DNA of 64,000 nucleotides, taken from the NCBI RefSeq assembly GCF_027366395.1, contig NZ_CP114771.1, forward strand, positions 4,216,001 to 4,280,000, in the 5' to 3' direction. The notes under the pieces are model-generated. The model saw only the letters and a list, made by a program, of their open reading frames with translations, was not told where the DNA came from and searched no databases. How positions within the stretch are numbered: the first letter of the stretch is position 1; each line of letters opens with the position of its first letter. This document shows, piece by piece, positions 48,221 through 58,391 of this stretch. The translations under genes and the position numbers were made by a program. The DNA comes from Endozoicomonas sp. GU-1 (lineage in GTDB: Bacteria; Pseudomonadota; Gammaproteobacteria; Pseudomonadales; Endozoicomonadaceae).

Positions 48221-51200
48221 ATGGATAGAGGCGGTGCTGGCATAAGTTGGAAATACACGACATCAGGTAATGATTATAAACAATCGGAGAGTCATGGCGA
48301 TTCTTCAAGGGACAGGCGATATCGACATCGCACAGCCAGGCAGGCGCATACGCCAACCCCCTATATTCCGGGGCGTAATGAGTTTTATCGTGCTTCTGGT
48401 GCCTGCTCTGCTGACTATCCGCCAAGATATTCAGTAAAACCTGTTGATGATTTTAATACTCTCGTTACTAAAGAAAAAATGGATTGGCTGGCAAAGGTCT
48501 CTGCCCATTACGGTAAAAACTATGATGGGAAAAAACACAGTCAATTTACCACTTTAATTAAACAATACACATTAGCGTCACAACGACCTTTAAATCACAG
48601 TGAACAACGTCAACTGATATCATTGTTGCACGATTTTAAAGCAACACCCCGGTGGAGCTGGCGAAGCCTGACGACAACGTTTCATTCATTTACTTCGGCG
48701 GGTGTTTTTACCCCTCATAAATACATGGATGCGTGGGTTAAGGAAACTCAAGCTGCTTTACTGTCAAATTTGCTTGATCTGGTAATACTTAAGTGCAATC
48801 AGGAAACCAGAGATATTGATGCACTGGGTGCCGTCAACCTGATGTGGGCCCTGGCGAAACTGGTGGACAATGGGCTGGTACTGAAGAAAACACCGAAGCT
48901 GAAAGAGGCCGTGGCCGCGCTGTTACCCTATGCGAAAATCAAAGCCGAATCCAAAGAAGAGAACGACCACTTTATTCCCAAGCGAATCGCCAGCCTGCTG
49001 TGGTCTGTGGCAAAACTGGTGGACAACGGGCTGGAACTGAAGAAGATACCGAAGCTCCAGGAGGCTGTGGCCACGTTGTTGCACCAGGCGAAAACCAGAG
49101 CGGAATCAAAAGAGAAGAAAGACCACTTCAACGCTCAAGGTAACGCCAACCTGATGTGGGCCGTGGCGAAACTGGTGGACAACGGGCTAGAGCTGGAGAA
49201 GACACCGTTGCTCAAAGAGGTCGTGGCCGTAATTTTGCACAATGTGACAACCAACGCCAGATTAAAAGAAGAGAGAGACCACTTTATTCCTCAGCATATC
49301 ACCAACCTGCTGTGGGCCGTGGCAAAACTGGTGGACAACGGACTGGAAAAGACACTGAAGCTCAAAGAGTCCGTGGTTGCGCTGTTGCCCCATGTAAAAA
49401 CCACAGCTGAATCAAAAGAGGAGAAAGACCACTTTAACAATCAAACTACCGCCAACCTGCTGTGGGCCCTGGCGAAACTGGTGGACCACGGACTGAAGCT
49501 GGAGAACACACCGAAGCTGAAAGAGGTTGTGGCCGTGCTGTTGTCCCATGTGAAAGCCAAAGCCGAATCAAAAGAAGAGAAAGACCACTTCACGCCACAG
49601 GAAGTTGCCAATCTATATTGGGCCGTGGCGAAACTGGTGGACCATGGGCTGGAGCTGGAGAAGACACCGAAGCTCAAAGAGGCTGTTACCGCACTTTTGC
49701 GCCATATTAAGGCCAAAGCCAAATCAAACGAAGAGAAGGAATACTTTATTTCTCAGCATATCTCCAACATGATGTGGGCCTTGGCGAAACTGGTGGACCA
49801 TGGGCTGGCGCTGGAGAAAACACCGGAGCTCAAAGAGGTGGTGGCTGTGCTGTTGCCTCATGTGGCAACCAAAGCCGAATCCAAAGAAGAGAAAGACCGC
49901 TTTATTCCTCAGCATATCGCCAATCTGCTGTGGGCCCTGGCGAAACTGGTGGACAACGGGCTGGAACCGGAGAAGGCACCGAAGGTCAAAGCAGCCCTGG
50001 CCGCGCTGTTGTACCATGTGACAACCAAAGCCAAATCAAAGGAAGAAAAAGACCACTTTATTCCTCAGCAGATCACCAACCTGCTGTGGGCCATGGCGAA
50101 ACTGGTGGACAACGGGCTGGAACTGGAGAAGACACCGAAGCTGAAAGAGGCCGTGGCTGCGCTGTTACCTTGGGTGAAAACCAAAGCCCAGGCAAAAGAA
50201 GGGCAAAGCCAGTTCCAGCCGCAGGAAGTAGCCAACCTGCTGTGGGCCCTGGCGAAACTGGTGGACAACGGACTGGCGCTGGAGCGCACACCGACACTTA
50301 AAGAGGTCGTGGTCAGGTTGTTGTTGCCCCATGTGAAAATCAACGCCGAATCAAAAGAGAAGAAAGACTTCTTCTGCACTCAGGATATCGTTAACCTGCT
50401 GTGGGCCGTGGCGAAACTGGTGCACAACGGACTGGAGCTGGAGAGGACACCGAGGCTCAAAGAGGTCGTGGCCGCACTGTTGCTCCATGTGACAACCAAA
50501 GCCGGATCAATAGAAGAGAAAGACCAATTTTCTTCGCAGAATATCGCCAACCTGCTGTGGGCCCTGGCGAAACTGGTGGAGAAGGGGTTGACGCTGGGGA
50601 AAACATCAAAGCTCAAAGAACCCGTGATTGCGCTGTTGCCCCATGTGCAAACCAAAGCCGAAGCAAAAGAAGACAAAGACCACTTAAAGCCAAGGGAAGT
50701 TGCCAATCTACTTTGGGCCCTGGCGAAAATGGGTGAAGCCATTGAGCTGAATCTGGTCCAATCTGCGATCAATTCTCTTGTTGAAAGAATCACTGAAATC
50801 CCTCAGCTCTCTCAGCGAGATATACCGATGTCTCTCTGGGGAGTCCTGGTATTCTGTGCCAGATTTTATCTGCACTTCGGTAGCGACAGTAAAAATGCTC
50901 TTGAAAAGCCTATAGATGAACTGTTGTCTCGCCTGGAAATTCCACCCCCGTACAATACAGAGGCTCCATTCATCATGGCCATGGCCGCAAGCTGGCTTGG
51001 GAGAACCTGTCCGGTGATGGTTCCCTATTACCGGTCAACCATTTCACAATCACAATCCATTTTTCGCGATCAACTCCGATTAAGCCTTCCGTCTTTGAAG
51101 ATTGAAGAAGAGACGAGTCTGAACTCATTACCTCCGGTTGACCTGCTACTGCCAGATTACAACATGGTGATCGACATTCAGGGGCCTTTCCATTACGTGG

Positions 51201-51487
51201 GGGGTGATTTCAAAACCAGGAATGGCCCGACTTTGTTGAAAATCGCCCTGCTGCAAAAATTAGGGTTTGAGGTTATTGAAATCCCGGTGACAGAGCTGGA
51301 TGACCGGGATTCAATGCAAAGCGTTATTGAGCAAATAAAGACAAAGTTAGCCATCCTGCCAGAGGCTGATGGCCCTGTGTTACTGAACAGCGAGAAGGCG
51401 GTAGATGACGTATACATTACTGCCGATGAAGAAGGGCAATTTTCCGATGACTGTTATTTTTCCGCCGAAGAAGATTTAAGCAGTTAA
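48221..51487 (+). CDS. B7: OPR-repeat/RAP-domain protein, 1088 aa, basic tail cut off by a stop
   Basis: 13 repeats (about residues 204-830), RAP from about 968 (LPDYNMVIDIQGPFHYV). The N-terminal domain is more diverged (SESHGDSSRDRRYRHRTARQ). Repeat string, the most varied in the array: G-R-G-H-T-E-H-H-Q-E-D-N-E. The frame ends EEDLSS then TAA at 51485-51487. Reading on in the same frame gives PNEITKKRSRRRIKSVKTTD and a TGA at 51548-51550: the basic tail is still there, behind a single nonsense codon. So the protein as encoded lacks the NLS-like tail unless the stop is read through. Repeat 2 has the unusual IPKRI. Confidence 0.87.
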   Translation: MDRGGAGISWKYTTSGNDYKQSESHGDSSRDRRYRHRTARQAHTPTPYIPGRNEFYRASGACSADYPPRYSVKPVDDFNTLVTKEKMDWLAKVSAHYGKNYDGKKHSQFTTLIKQYTLASQRPLNHSEQRQLISLLHDFKATPRWSWRSLTTTFHSFTSAGVFTPHKYMDAWVKETQAALLSNLLDLVILKCNQETRDIDALGAVNLMWALAKLVDNGLVLKKTPKLKEAVAALLPYAKIKAESKEENDHFIPKRIASLLWSVAKLVDNGLELKKIPKLQEAVATLLHQAKTRAESKEKKDHFNAQGNANLMWAVAKLVDNGLELEKTPLLKEVVAVILHNVTTNARLKEERDHFIPQHITNLLWAVAKLVDNGLEKTLKLKESVVALLPHVKTTAESKEEKDHFNNQTTANLLWALAKLVDHGLKLENTPKLKEVVAVLLSHVKAKAESKEEKDHFTPQEVANLYWAVAKLVDHGLELEKTPKLKEAVTALLRHIKAKAKSNEEKEYFISQHISNMMWALAKLVDHGLALEKTPELKEVVAVLLPHVATKAESKEEKDRFIPQHIANLLWALAKLVDNGLEPEKAPKVKAALAALLYHVTTKAKSKEEKDHFIPQQITNLLWAMAKLVDNGLELEKTPKLKEAVAALLPWVKTKAQAKEGQSQFQPQEVANLLWALAKLVDNGLALERTPTLKEVVVRLLLPHVKINAESKEKKDFFCTQDIVNLLWAVAKLVHNGLELERTPRLKEVVAALLLHVTTKAGSIEEKDQFSSQNIANLLWALAKLVEKGLTLGKTSKLKEPVIALLPHVQTKAEAKEDKDHLKPREVANLLWALAKMGEAIELNLVQSAINSLVERITEIPQLSQRDIPMSLWGVLVFCARFYLHFGSDSKNALEKPIDELLSRLEIPPPYNTEAPFIMAMAASWLGRTCPVMVPYYRSTISQSQSIFRDQLRLSLPSLKIEEETSLNSLPPVDLLLPDYNMVIDIQGPFHYVGGDFKTRNGPTLLKIALLQKLGFEVIEIPVTELDDRDSMQSVIEQIKTKLAILPEADGPVLLNSEKAVDDVYITADEEGQFSDDCYFSAEEDLSS

Positions 51488-51557
51488 CCAAATGAAATCA
51501 CAAAAAAGAGAAGCAGGAGGAGAATAAAGTCAGTAAAAACTACTGACTGATGATGCC

Positions 51558-51606
51558 GTAGACTAGTCTACTTTTTATATTTTCCATGAATTAATGAAAT
51601 ATAATT
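51558..51606 (+). promoter_or_regulatory. B-type leader before B8 with perfect palindrome
   Basis: GTAGACTAGTCTAC (51558-51571) is a perfect 14-bp inverted repeat overlapping the conserved AGTCTAC. Then TTTTTATATTTTCC, with ATG 42 nt after AGTCTAC. Other copies show degenerate versions of the palindrome, so a dimeric regulator site is possible. Confidence 0.5.
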
Positions 51607-51897
51607 ATGGACAGAGGCGGTGCTGGTGTCAGTTGGCAATGCACAACATCAGGTAGTGAATATAAACACTCGGATGATCGTACCGATTCTGCAAAAAATG
51701 GGCGATACAGACATGGCAGAGTCAGGCAGGTGAATGCGCCACTGCCCTATATTCAGAAGCGTAATAAACTTCATCCTGCTTCTGATGCCTGCTCTGCTAA
51801 CCGTCCACCAGGACACTCAATAAAACCTGAGCATGGTTTTAATGCTCTCATCACACAAGAAAAAATGGATTGGCTGGTGGGGGTATCTGCTCGTTAT

Positions 51898-53499
51898 ACT
51901 CGACTCTCAAGTTTCTAATGCACAAGTGTTTGATATTCCGGTAAACGATACTTGAGTGAAGCAGTTGGCATCATTCTCCCCAGCTCCCTGCCCGCCATAT
52001 GCTTGCTGGATATTCTCACTGGCCGGTAGTCTTCCAGAGACTCCGTCAGCTTCTTGAACTGCTCCTGAGGATTTTCTGAATCCACAACTGTCCGGATGAT
52101 ATCCAGCAACGCATCGATTCTGAGCTTCTCGACCAGACAGCCAACGGTAAGCGCAGGCTGCTTGTGTTCCAAGCGGGCAGATTGTTCAGGATGAAGGAGC
52201 AACATATGGTCACACAGCACGCTCAGGATCACGCCACGCTCAGACCCTTCAATGCCTTGCTGCAAGGCTCTGTTGCACCAGCCTTCATGAAGTTTCCAGT
52301 CCTCAAAGAACACCTCGATCAACCACCTCAGCGTGTGAAGCCGGGCAATATCATCATGACGCCAGGAAACATCCGTGGCGGCCAGATAGCGATAGTCGTC
52401 CTCTCCCTCGTATTTCAAAGCAATAATAAATCGCTTCTGCCCATGGGCTTTGACCTTGAGACGGGCAGACAATACCGTCACCTTTTGCTCCTTTCCTCCT
52501 CGTATGACCAGAGTTTTTTTAACGCCAGGCCCGAGATAACTGTCAAAATAGGTCTTCAGATTAACTTCTTTGTTTTTGTAGATCACCGTCTGGTTCCAAC
52601 GGAGCTGGCTAACAACCTGTGTTCCCGAGAAGACTGAGGAAGCTCCATCCATAAAATGGGCATCACCATAGAGAGCGTCCGCCAGGATGCCGGTGACGTT
52701 TATATCAGGAAAGTGGCGTTGGAAGGCCTGAATCAAATCCAGCGCCAGTAGCTGTTTTGTTGGGTACTCACTGTTGGGCTTTGGCTTGGGAGGTCGATCC
52801 TTTGGAGGAACTCCCTGTTTTTTCAACAAGTCTCTTTTCTTCCGCCATTCGGTCATCTTCGGGTCAGGCATATAGAACCGGAAGTCAATGGGAATGGTCA
52901 CCAGCGGGGTTTGTAAAACCAGAAAGACCAGCTCCTGACCGTTGACATAACCACTGGTCTTCTTCTCCCTAATCTTGTGGGTCTTGCCTATCTTTTTGGT
53001 TCGTTTGCATCGTGAGCGCCCGGTGTCGTCAATAAGAAGATTTCCCTCTGATAAACCATAGCGGCCAATAATGACGAGAACACTGATGCGTAGCAGTAGA
53101 TGCCAGACAATTTCGGATCGGTAAAACATCCACCATAAGGCGGCTGATGTGTATTGGCCAAGGCTTCGACGTTCCATGGTTGCCCAACAGAGCTTCTGCG
53201 TCAGAATCATTGCCGAAATGACAAATGCCAGAAAATAGCGTTGCTTGGTAGTCAGTCGCTGAGCTTGCGGAGCACGGCGTAAGGCTTGATCGAGATGATC
53301 AATAAATTGAGTAGCGCAGGGAAGAATACGTATAACCATGGTCACATGAATGTTGCCAATACATTACTTTGCAACCAAGCTTGGTACAGCAGGCCTCCTG
53401 TTGCCACGATGAAGACTCTGCGCAGCTAAAGTCCGAGTAGCGGCAGTGAGACCTGCTCAAATTTGACCCAATAGTCAGACTAAAACTTTAGAGTCGAGT
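51898..53499 (-). mobile_element. IS4-superfamily insertion sequence, complete
   Basis: 1602 bp. Termini ACTCGACTCT and AGAGTCGAGT are perfect 10-bp inverted repeats, extending imperfectly (AAGTTT). Flanked by TAT on both sides (51895-51897, 53500-53502), read as a 3-bp target duplication inside B8. The element looks intact and recent. Confidence 0.85.
51915..53345 (-). CDS. IS4-type DDE transposase, 476 aa
   Basis: Catalytic candidates: Asp in LLIDDTGRSR, Asp in ILADALYGDAH, Glu in RWLIEVFFEDWKLHEG. The last fits the IS4 R-x3-E-x6-K signature, with His in place of the usual Tyr (HTLRWLIE). Full length for the group, single frame, reads from the right end of the element. The exact IS4-superfamily branch (IS4 or IS701-like) cannot be settled by eye. 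Confidence 0.85.
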   Translation of the reverse strand: MTMVIRILPCATQFIDHLDQALRRAPQAQRLTTKQRYFLAFVISAMILTQKLCWATMERRSLGQYTSAALWWMFYRSEIVWHLLLRISVLVIIGRYGLSEGNLLIDDTGRSRCKRTKKIGKTHKIREKKTSGYVNGQELVFLVLQTPLVTIPIDFRFYMPDPKMTEWRKKRDLLKKQGVPPKDRPPKPKPNSEYPTKQLLALDLIQAFQRHFPDINVTGILADALYGDAHFMDGASSVFSGTQVVSQLRWNQTVIYKNKEVNLKTYFDSYLGPGVKKTLVIRGGKEQKVTVLSARLKVKAHGQKRFIIALKYEGEDDYRYLAATDVSWRHDDIARLHTLRWLIEVFFEDWKLHEGWCNRALQQGIEGSERGVILSVLCDHMLLLHPEQSARLEHKQPALTVGCLVEKLRIDALLDIIRTVVDSENPQEQFKKLTESLEDYRPVRISSKHMAGRELGRMMPTASLKYRLPEYQTLVH

Positions 53500-53784
53500 T
53501 ATAGTGATCGCTATGATGGTAAAAAACACAGTCAATTTGCCACTTTAATTAAACAATACGCATCAGCGTCACAACGATCTTTAAATCACAGTGAACAACG
53601 CCGCCTGATACCCTTGTTGCACGATTTTAAAGCGACACCCGGGTGGACCTGGCGAAGCCTGGCGACAACGTTTCACTCCTTTACTTCAGCGGGTGTTTTT
53701 ACCCCTCATCAATACACGGATGAGTGGGTTAAGGAAGCGCAAGCTGATTTACTGTCAACTTTACTTGATCCAGTAATACTTAAG

Positions 53785-55531
53785 CCGCCTTTCACCACCC
53801 CAATCAGGAATATACCGACTCATATAAAATGCCTAAAACTTGAATGATCGTCCATTGTCTTTCCTTCAAACCGACCACACGTTGTTCCTGATTATTGACC
53901 GTTAATACACTAACCCCTTGAAAACAGAAAAACACCCATCTCGCCGTTGGATTCTGGCAGGGCTTTTTTTTCTGGTTTAAGAATACACGGCTCTGCTTCT
54001 TCAATTCATACCTTATTCTGTGTTGGATAGCAGCATAGACCATCAGACACAGTGTCATCACCATTAACAGGGCCTCAATTCGTTCCGCTTTCTTCAGGTA
54101 GAGTGAGGAAACCAGAAAGTCCGGGCTCTTCAGGAATCGAAAGCCACCTTCAACCTTCTGTTGTGACTTGTAGGTAGACAACAGCTCAGCGGCATTTATG
54201 CCCTTGTGGGTATTCAAACCCTTTTGGTCCAAATCATTGGTGCCCAAGATAAAGCAACCCAGTGAGGCCAGCGAATTCTCTCTTTCTCGCAGGAAACAAA
54301 GCATGTGCTCTGTACAAAATATTCGAAGTGATCAGGCTTACTATCTGACGATGGACGCCCTTTGCCCGGATAGCAGGGTTTACAGATAACCTCAGGTTCC
54401 GTTTCACTTTGACAGAGTTTCGATTGTTTCTGCCACAAGGCAAAAGCCTCCAATGCATCGTCCCGGCACAGAAAAGCCTTTTTACCCAACTTTTCCAGAT
54501 CGCGGGCTTCTTTCAGTGACTGTTTCTGCATCTTTCTGGTTAGCGTTTTCTGTTCACTGAGCCTTCGCTTTTTATTGAGAAACAAGAACCATCGTTGTCG
54601 AACATCACCATAACAGGCAGGTACTTCAGTAAAAGAATAATCCTCATAGCCTTCAACAGGCTCCAGTGCCATCGCAGGCGCTTTGCCGACCAGCTCCTTG
54701 GCATCCTTGATATTCAGCGGCACCCGGGAGATAAACAGCTGTTTTTGCTTATCAAGCAACTGGAGGGTTTCAGCAACGTACATGGCTGCATCTGCGACCA
54801 GATAACGGTTATTCAAAGCTGCCTTAAAACACGACAAATGATTTTTGATAATTTCCTGAAAGCAAGTTTTGTCGTTTACATTACCACTCGCAGGTGCCAT
54901 AAACACAGGGATACCCGCCTCATTTTCGGTGATTAACTGCAAGACAACCTGATTCAGGTCAGGCCGGTGATCACGGCTATAGCCGCGGCAGATATGGATG
55001 CAGTTCAAGTCATCAGGGTTTTCATTACTGTTATAGACACCGTCTGTATGAAGGCTGGTGCCGTCCAGGTTTAATGCCTTGCAGGGCAGCTTTAGATGGT
55101 TGACGACCTTAATGGCAAGATTCAGGTATAAGTCACTGACGCCAACTTCATAAAGACTGTCGAGAGCCCGGCCAAGTATTTTGTCGTTTAAGTGTTCTGC
55201 CTGGATGCCTTCCCCAATGAGGCGATCAATCGGCTTGTCCTCAAAAAACTCAGGGACCAGATAGAGGGTCTGCCCTGTAAAGCCCAGCCCATTGATGATC
55301 ATTGCGACCACAGCCTGTCCAATGGTGACATTGCGTGCATCAGAGTCATTGGTTATGCGTGCATCGAAATATTCGGCTATCTTTAGCTCCCGGCACATGG
55401 CGGCAACCAGGCCAAGGTGATTAAGGTTCTTAGACTGGTATTGAACTGGCGGCATATCGGTGCTCCTGAAGATCTGATCAGTCCTTTGACATCAGGTTTC
55501 AGGAAAATATCAATCGGGGTGGTGAAAGGCA
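53785..55531 (-). mobile_element. IS1634-family element without target duplication
   Basis: Ends GCCTTTCACCACCCCAATCA (left) and, reversed, GCCTTTCACCACCCCGATTGA-like (right) form an inverted repeat of about 17 bp. The left flank is codon about 190 of B8 and the right flank is codon about 20 of the next paralog, so the flanks are not one target site. End coordinates are good to about two bases. Confidence 0.75.
53804..55455 (-). pseudogene. IS1634-type transposase, frameshifted
   Basis: Two overlapping minus-strand frames: 413 codons from 55455 (NHLGLVAAMCREL, VTIGQAVVAMIINGLGF, LNLDGTSLHTDG, YLVADAAMYV) and 166 codons ending at 53804 (GCFILGTNDLD, YKSQQKVEGGFRFLK, AERIEAL). Together they give the usual 540-560 residues with Asp, Asp and Glu in place. 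The frames meet at about 54290-54320. The shift separates the Glu from both Asp residues, so the copy is probably inactive unless it frameshifts. Confidence 0.8.
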
Positions 55532-58335
55532 GTTATAAACAACCGGATGATCGTACCGATTCTACAAAAAGTGGGCGATACAGACATGGCACAGTCAGGC
55601 TTATGATTGCGCCACTGCCCTATATCCAGAGGTGTAATGAACGTCATCCTGCTTCTGATGCCTGCTCTGCTAACCGTCCACCAGGACACTCAGTAAAACC
55701 TGATCATGGTTTTAATGCTCTCATCACACAAGAAAAAATGGATTGGCTGGTGGAAGTATCTGCCCGTTACAGTGATCGCTATGATGGTAAAAAACACAGT
55801 CAATTTGCCACTTTAATTAAACAATACACAGCAGCGTCACAACGACCTTTAAATCACAGTGAACAACGTCAACTGATACCCTTGTTGCACAATTTTAAAG
55901 CGACACCCGGGTGGACTTGGCGAAGCCTGACGACAACGTTTCATTCATTTACTTCAGCGGGTGTTTTTACCCCTCATCAATACATGGATGAGTGGGTTAA
56001 GGAAGCTCAAGCTGCTTTACTGTCAACTTTACTTGATTCAGTAATACTTAAGTGCAACCAAAAACCTGAAGCCAGGGGGATTGATGCACAGGGTACCGTC
56101 AACCTGCTGTGGGCCTTGGCGAAACTGGTGGACAATGGGCTGGCTCTGGAGAAGACAGTGAAGCTGAAAGAGGTCGTGGCTGCGCTGTTACCCCATGTGA
56201 AAACCAAAGCCGAAGCAAAAGAAGAGAAAGACCGCTTCAACACTCAAGGTACCGCTAACCTGCTGTGGGCCCTGGCGAAACTGGTGGACAATGGGCTGGC
56301 GCTGGAGAAGACAGCGAAGCTGAAAGAGGTCGTGGCTGCGCTGTTACCCCAGGTGAAAACCATAGCCGAATCAAAAGAAGAGAAAGACCGCGTCAGCACT
56401 CAAGGTACCACTAACCTGCTGTGGGCCCTGGCGAAACTGGTGGACAACGGGCTAAAGCTGGAGAAGACGCCGAAGCTCAAAGAGGCCGTGGTTGCGCTGT
56501 TGCCCCATGTGACAACCAAAGCCAAATCAAAAAAAGAGAAAGACCGCTTCAAGCTAAAGGAAGTCGCCAGTCTACTGTGGGCCGTGGCAAAACTGGTGGA
56601 CAACGGACTGGAGCTGGAGAAGACAGCGAAGCTCAAAGAGGCCGTGTGTGTGCTGTTGCCCTGTGTGAAAACCAAAGCCGAATCAAAAGAAGAGAAAGAC
56701 CACTTCAAGCCACAGGCAGTCGCCAACCTGCTGTGGGCCTTGGCGAAACTGGTGGACAACGGGCTCGAGCTGGAGAAGACAACAAAGCTCAAAGAGGCCG
56801 TGGCCGCGCTGTTGCCCCAGGTGAAAACCAAAGCAGAAGCAAAGAAAGACCACTTTATTCCTCAACATATCGTCAACCTTATGTGGGCCGTGGCAAAACT
56901 GGTGGACAATGGGCTGGAGAAGACAGCGAAGCTCAAAGAGGCCGTGAACGCGTTGTTGCCCCATGTGGCAACCAGGGCCGAATCAAAAGAGGAGAAAGAC
57001 CACTTCAAAACTCAAGGTATTGCCAACTTGCTGTGGGCCCTGGCGAAACTGGTGGATAATGGCCTGGCGCTGGAGAAGACAGTGAAGCTCAAAGAGACCG
57101 TGGCCGCGCTGTTGCCCCATGTGAAAATCAAAGCCGAATCAAAAGAAGAGCAAGACCACTTCAAGCCACAGGCAGTGGCCAACCTGCTGTGGGCAATGGC
57201 GAAACTGGTGGACAACGGGCTCGAGCTGGAGAAGACACCGAAGCTCAAAGAGGCCCTGGCCGCGCTGTTGTACCATGTGAAAACCAGAGCTGAATCAAAA
57301 GAGGAGAAAGACCGCTTCAAGTCTCAAGGTACCATCAACCTGCTGTGGGCCGTGGTGATACTGGTGGACAACGGGCTGGAGCTGGAGAAGACACCGAAGC
57401 TCAAAGAAGCTCTGGCCGCGCTGTTGTACCATGTGAAAACCAAAGCCGAATCAAAAGAAGAGAAAGACCACTTCAACACTCAAGGTATCGCCAACCTGCT
57501 TTGGGCCCTGGCGAAACTGGGTGAGGCCATTGAGCTGAACCTGGTGAAATCTACGTTCGATTTTCTTGTTGACAGAATCAGTAAAACACCTCGGCTCTCT
57601 CAGCAAAGTATATTGATGTCTCTCTGGGGAGTGATGGTATTTGCTGCCAGGTTTTATCTGGAATCAGGCAGTAATGATAAACACTCCCTTGAAAAGCACA
57701 TAGGCGAACTATTTTCTCGCCTGGAAAGTACATCTTCGGGCAGTATAGAGGATCAATCCATCATTGCCATGGCTGCATATTGGCTTGGGAGAGCGTGTCC
57801 GGTGGTTCCCGATTACCAGACACTCATTTCACAATCTCAATCCATCCTCCGCGATCAACTCCAATCAAGCTTTCCTTCGTTGAAGATTGAAGAAGAAAAG
57901 AGTCTGAACTCATTACCTCCGGTTGACCTGCTACTACCAGAGTACCACATGGTGATCGACGTTCAGGGACCTTCCCATTACGTGAGTGGTGATTTCAAAA
58001 CCAGGAATGGGCCGACGTTGCTGAAAATCGCCCTGCTGCAAAAATCAGGATTAGAGGTCATTGAGATCCCGGTGACCAGGCTTGTGAACCAGGAGACAAT
58101 AAAAATAGTTATTGAGCAAATAAAGACCAAGTTAGCCGTCCCACCAAAGGCTTATGGCTCTTTGTTACATAACAGCGGGGAGGGGTCAGAAGATGAGGCA
58201 TACGTTACTGCCGATGAAGGAGGGGAATTTTCTGATGACTGTTATTTTACCGCCGAAGAATATGTAGAAGAGCCAACAGAAAAAACAAAAAAGAGAAACA
58301 GAAGGAGAAAAAAGTCAGTGAAAAAGGCTGACTGA
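55417..58335 (+). CDS. B9: OPR-repeat/RAP-domain protein with IS-derived start
   Basis: Native family-B sequence begins at about 55533 (SYKQPDDRTDSTKSGRYRHG); the first 19 or so codons and the leader are missing. The open frame continues upstream into the IS1634 end, with an ATG at 55417 (MIKVLRLVLNW), so any product starts with up to 38 IS-derived residues. From there the gene is intact: ten repeats (about 227-700), RAP from about 831 (LPEYHMVIDVQGPSHYVS), tail TKKRNRRRKKSVKKAD. Repeat string: G-G-G-E-A-H-G-A-G-G. Repeat 5's linker is shortened (KAEAKKDHF). With no B-type leader, expression depends on sequence inside the element; it may be silent. Confidence 0.75.
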   Translation: MIKVLRLVLNWRHIGAPEDLISPLTSGFRKISIGVVKGSYKQPDDRTDSTKSGRYRHGTVRLMIAPLPYIQRCNERHPASDACSANRPPGHSVKPDHGFNALITQEKMDWLVEVSARYSDRYDGKKHSQFATLIKQYTAASQRPLNHSEQRQLIPLLHNFKATPGWTWRSLTTTFHSFTSAGVFTPHQYMDEWVKEAQAALLSTLLDSVILKCNQKPEARGIDAQGTVNLLWALAKLVDNGLALEKTVKLKEVVAALLPHVKTKAEAKEEKDRFNTQGTANLLWALAKLVDNGLALEKTAKLKEVVAALLPQVKTIAESKEEKDRVSTQGTTNLLWALAKLVDNGLKLEKTPKLKEAVVALLPHVTTKAKSKKEKDRFKLKEVASLLWAVAKLVDNGLELEKTAKLKEAVCVLLPCVKTKAESKEEKDHFKPQAVANLLWALAKLVDNGLELEKTTKLKEAVAALLPQVKTKAEAKKDHFIPQHIVNLMWAVAKLVDNGLEKTAKLKEAVNALLPHVATRAESKEEKDHFKTQGIANLLWALAKLVDNGLALEKTVKLKETVAALLPHVKIKAESKEEQDHFKPQAVANLLWAMAKLVDNGLELEKTPKLKEALAALLYHVKTRAESKEEKDRFKSQGTINLLWAVVILVDNGLELEKTPKLKEALAALLYHVKTKAESKEEKDHFNTQGIANLLWALAKLGEAIELNLVKSTFDFLVDRISKTPRLSQQSILMSLWGVMVFAARFYLESGSNDKHSLEKHIGELFSRLESTSSGSIEDQSIIAMAAYWLGRACPVVPDYQTLISQSQSILRDQLQSSFPSLKIEEEKSLNSLPPVDLLLPEYHMVIDVQGPSHYVSGDFKTRNGPTLLKIALLQKSGLEVIEIPVTRLVNQETIKIVIEQIKTKLAVPPKAYGSLLHNSGEGSEDEAYVTADEGGEFSDDCYFTAEEYVEEPTEKTKKRNRRRKKSVKKAD

Positions 58336-58349
58336 TGATGCCATCGAGT

Positions 58350-58391
58350 AGTCTACTTTTTATATTTCCCATGAATTAATGAAATATAATG
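58350..58391 (+). promoter_or_regulatory. B-type leader before B10
   Basis: AGTCTAC 42 nt before the second of two adjacent ATGs (58389 and 58392). The constant spacing supports 58392 as the start homologous to the other genes. TATATTTCCC follows the T-tract. Confidence 0.45.

Larger units (their letters stand above)
51607..53784 (+). pseudogene. B8: OPR-RAP gene split by an IS4-type element and truncated by IS1634
   Basis: Segment 51607-51897 encodes the N-terminal domain from MDRGGAGVSWQCTTSG to SARY. The IS4-type element follows. The frame resumes at 53500 with YSDRYDGKKHSQFATLIKQ and runs through FTSAGVFTPHQY to DPVILK at 53784, where IS1634 begins. Removing the first element and its 3-bp duplication restores one open frame of about 190 codons. 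No repeat or RAP domain of B8 remains: everything downstream was lost at the IS1634 junction. Confidence 0.85.

Noticed and set aside
30252-50793. Antisense and shifted frames over B repeats (e.g. SALVFTWGNSAAT or GETGGQRAGAGEDTEAQRG proteins)
   Set aside because: Shadows of the 156-bp repeat unit; they start and stop at random relative to genes and lack domains.
52164-52945. Plus-strand frames inside the IS4-type element
   Set aside because: Antisense to an intact transposase with catalytic motifs.
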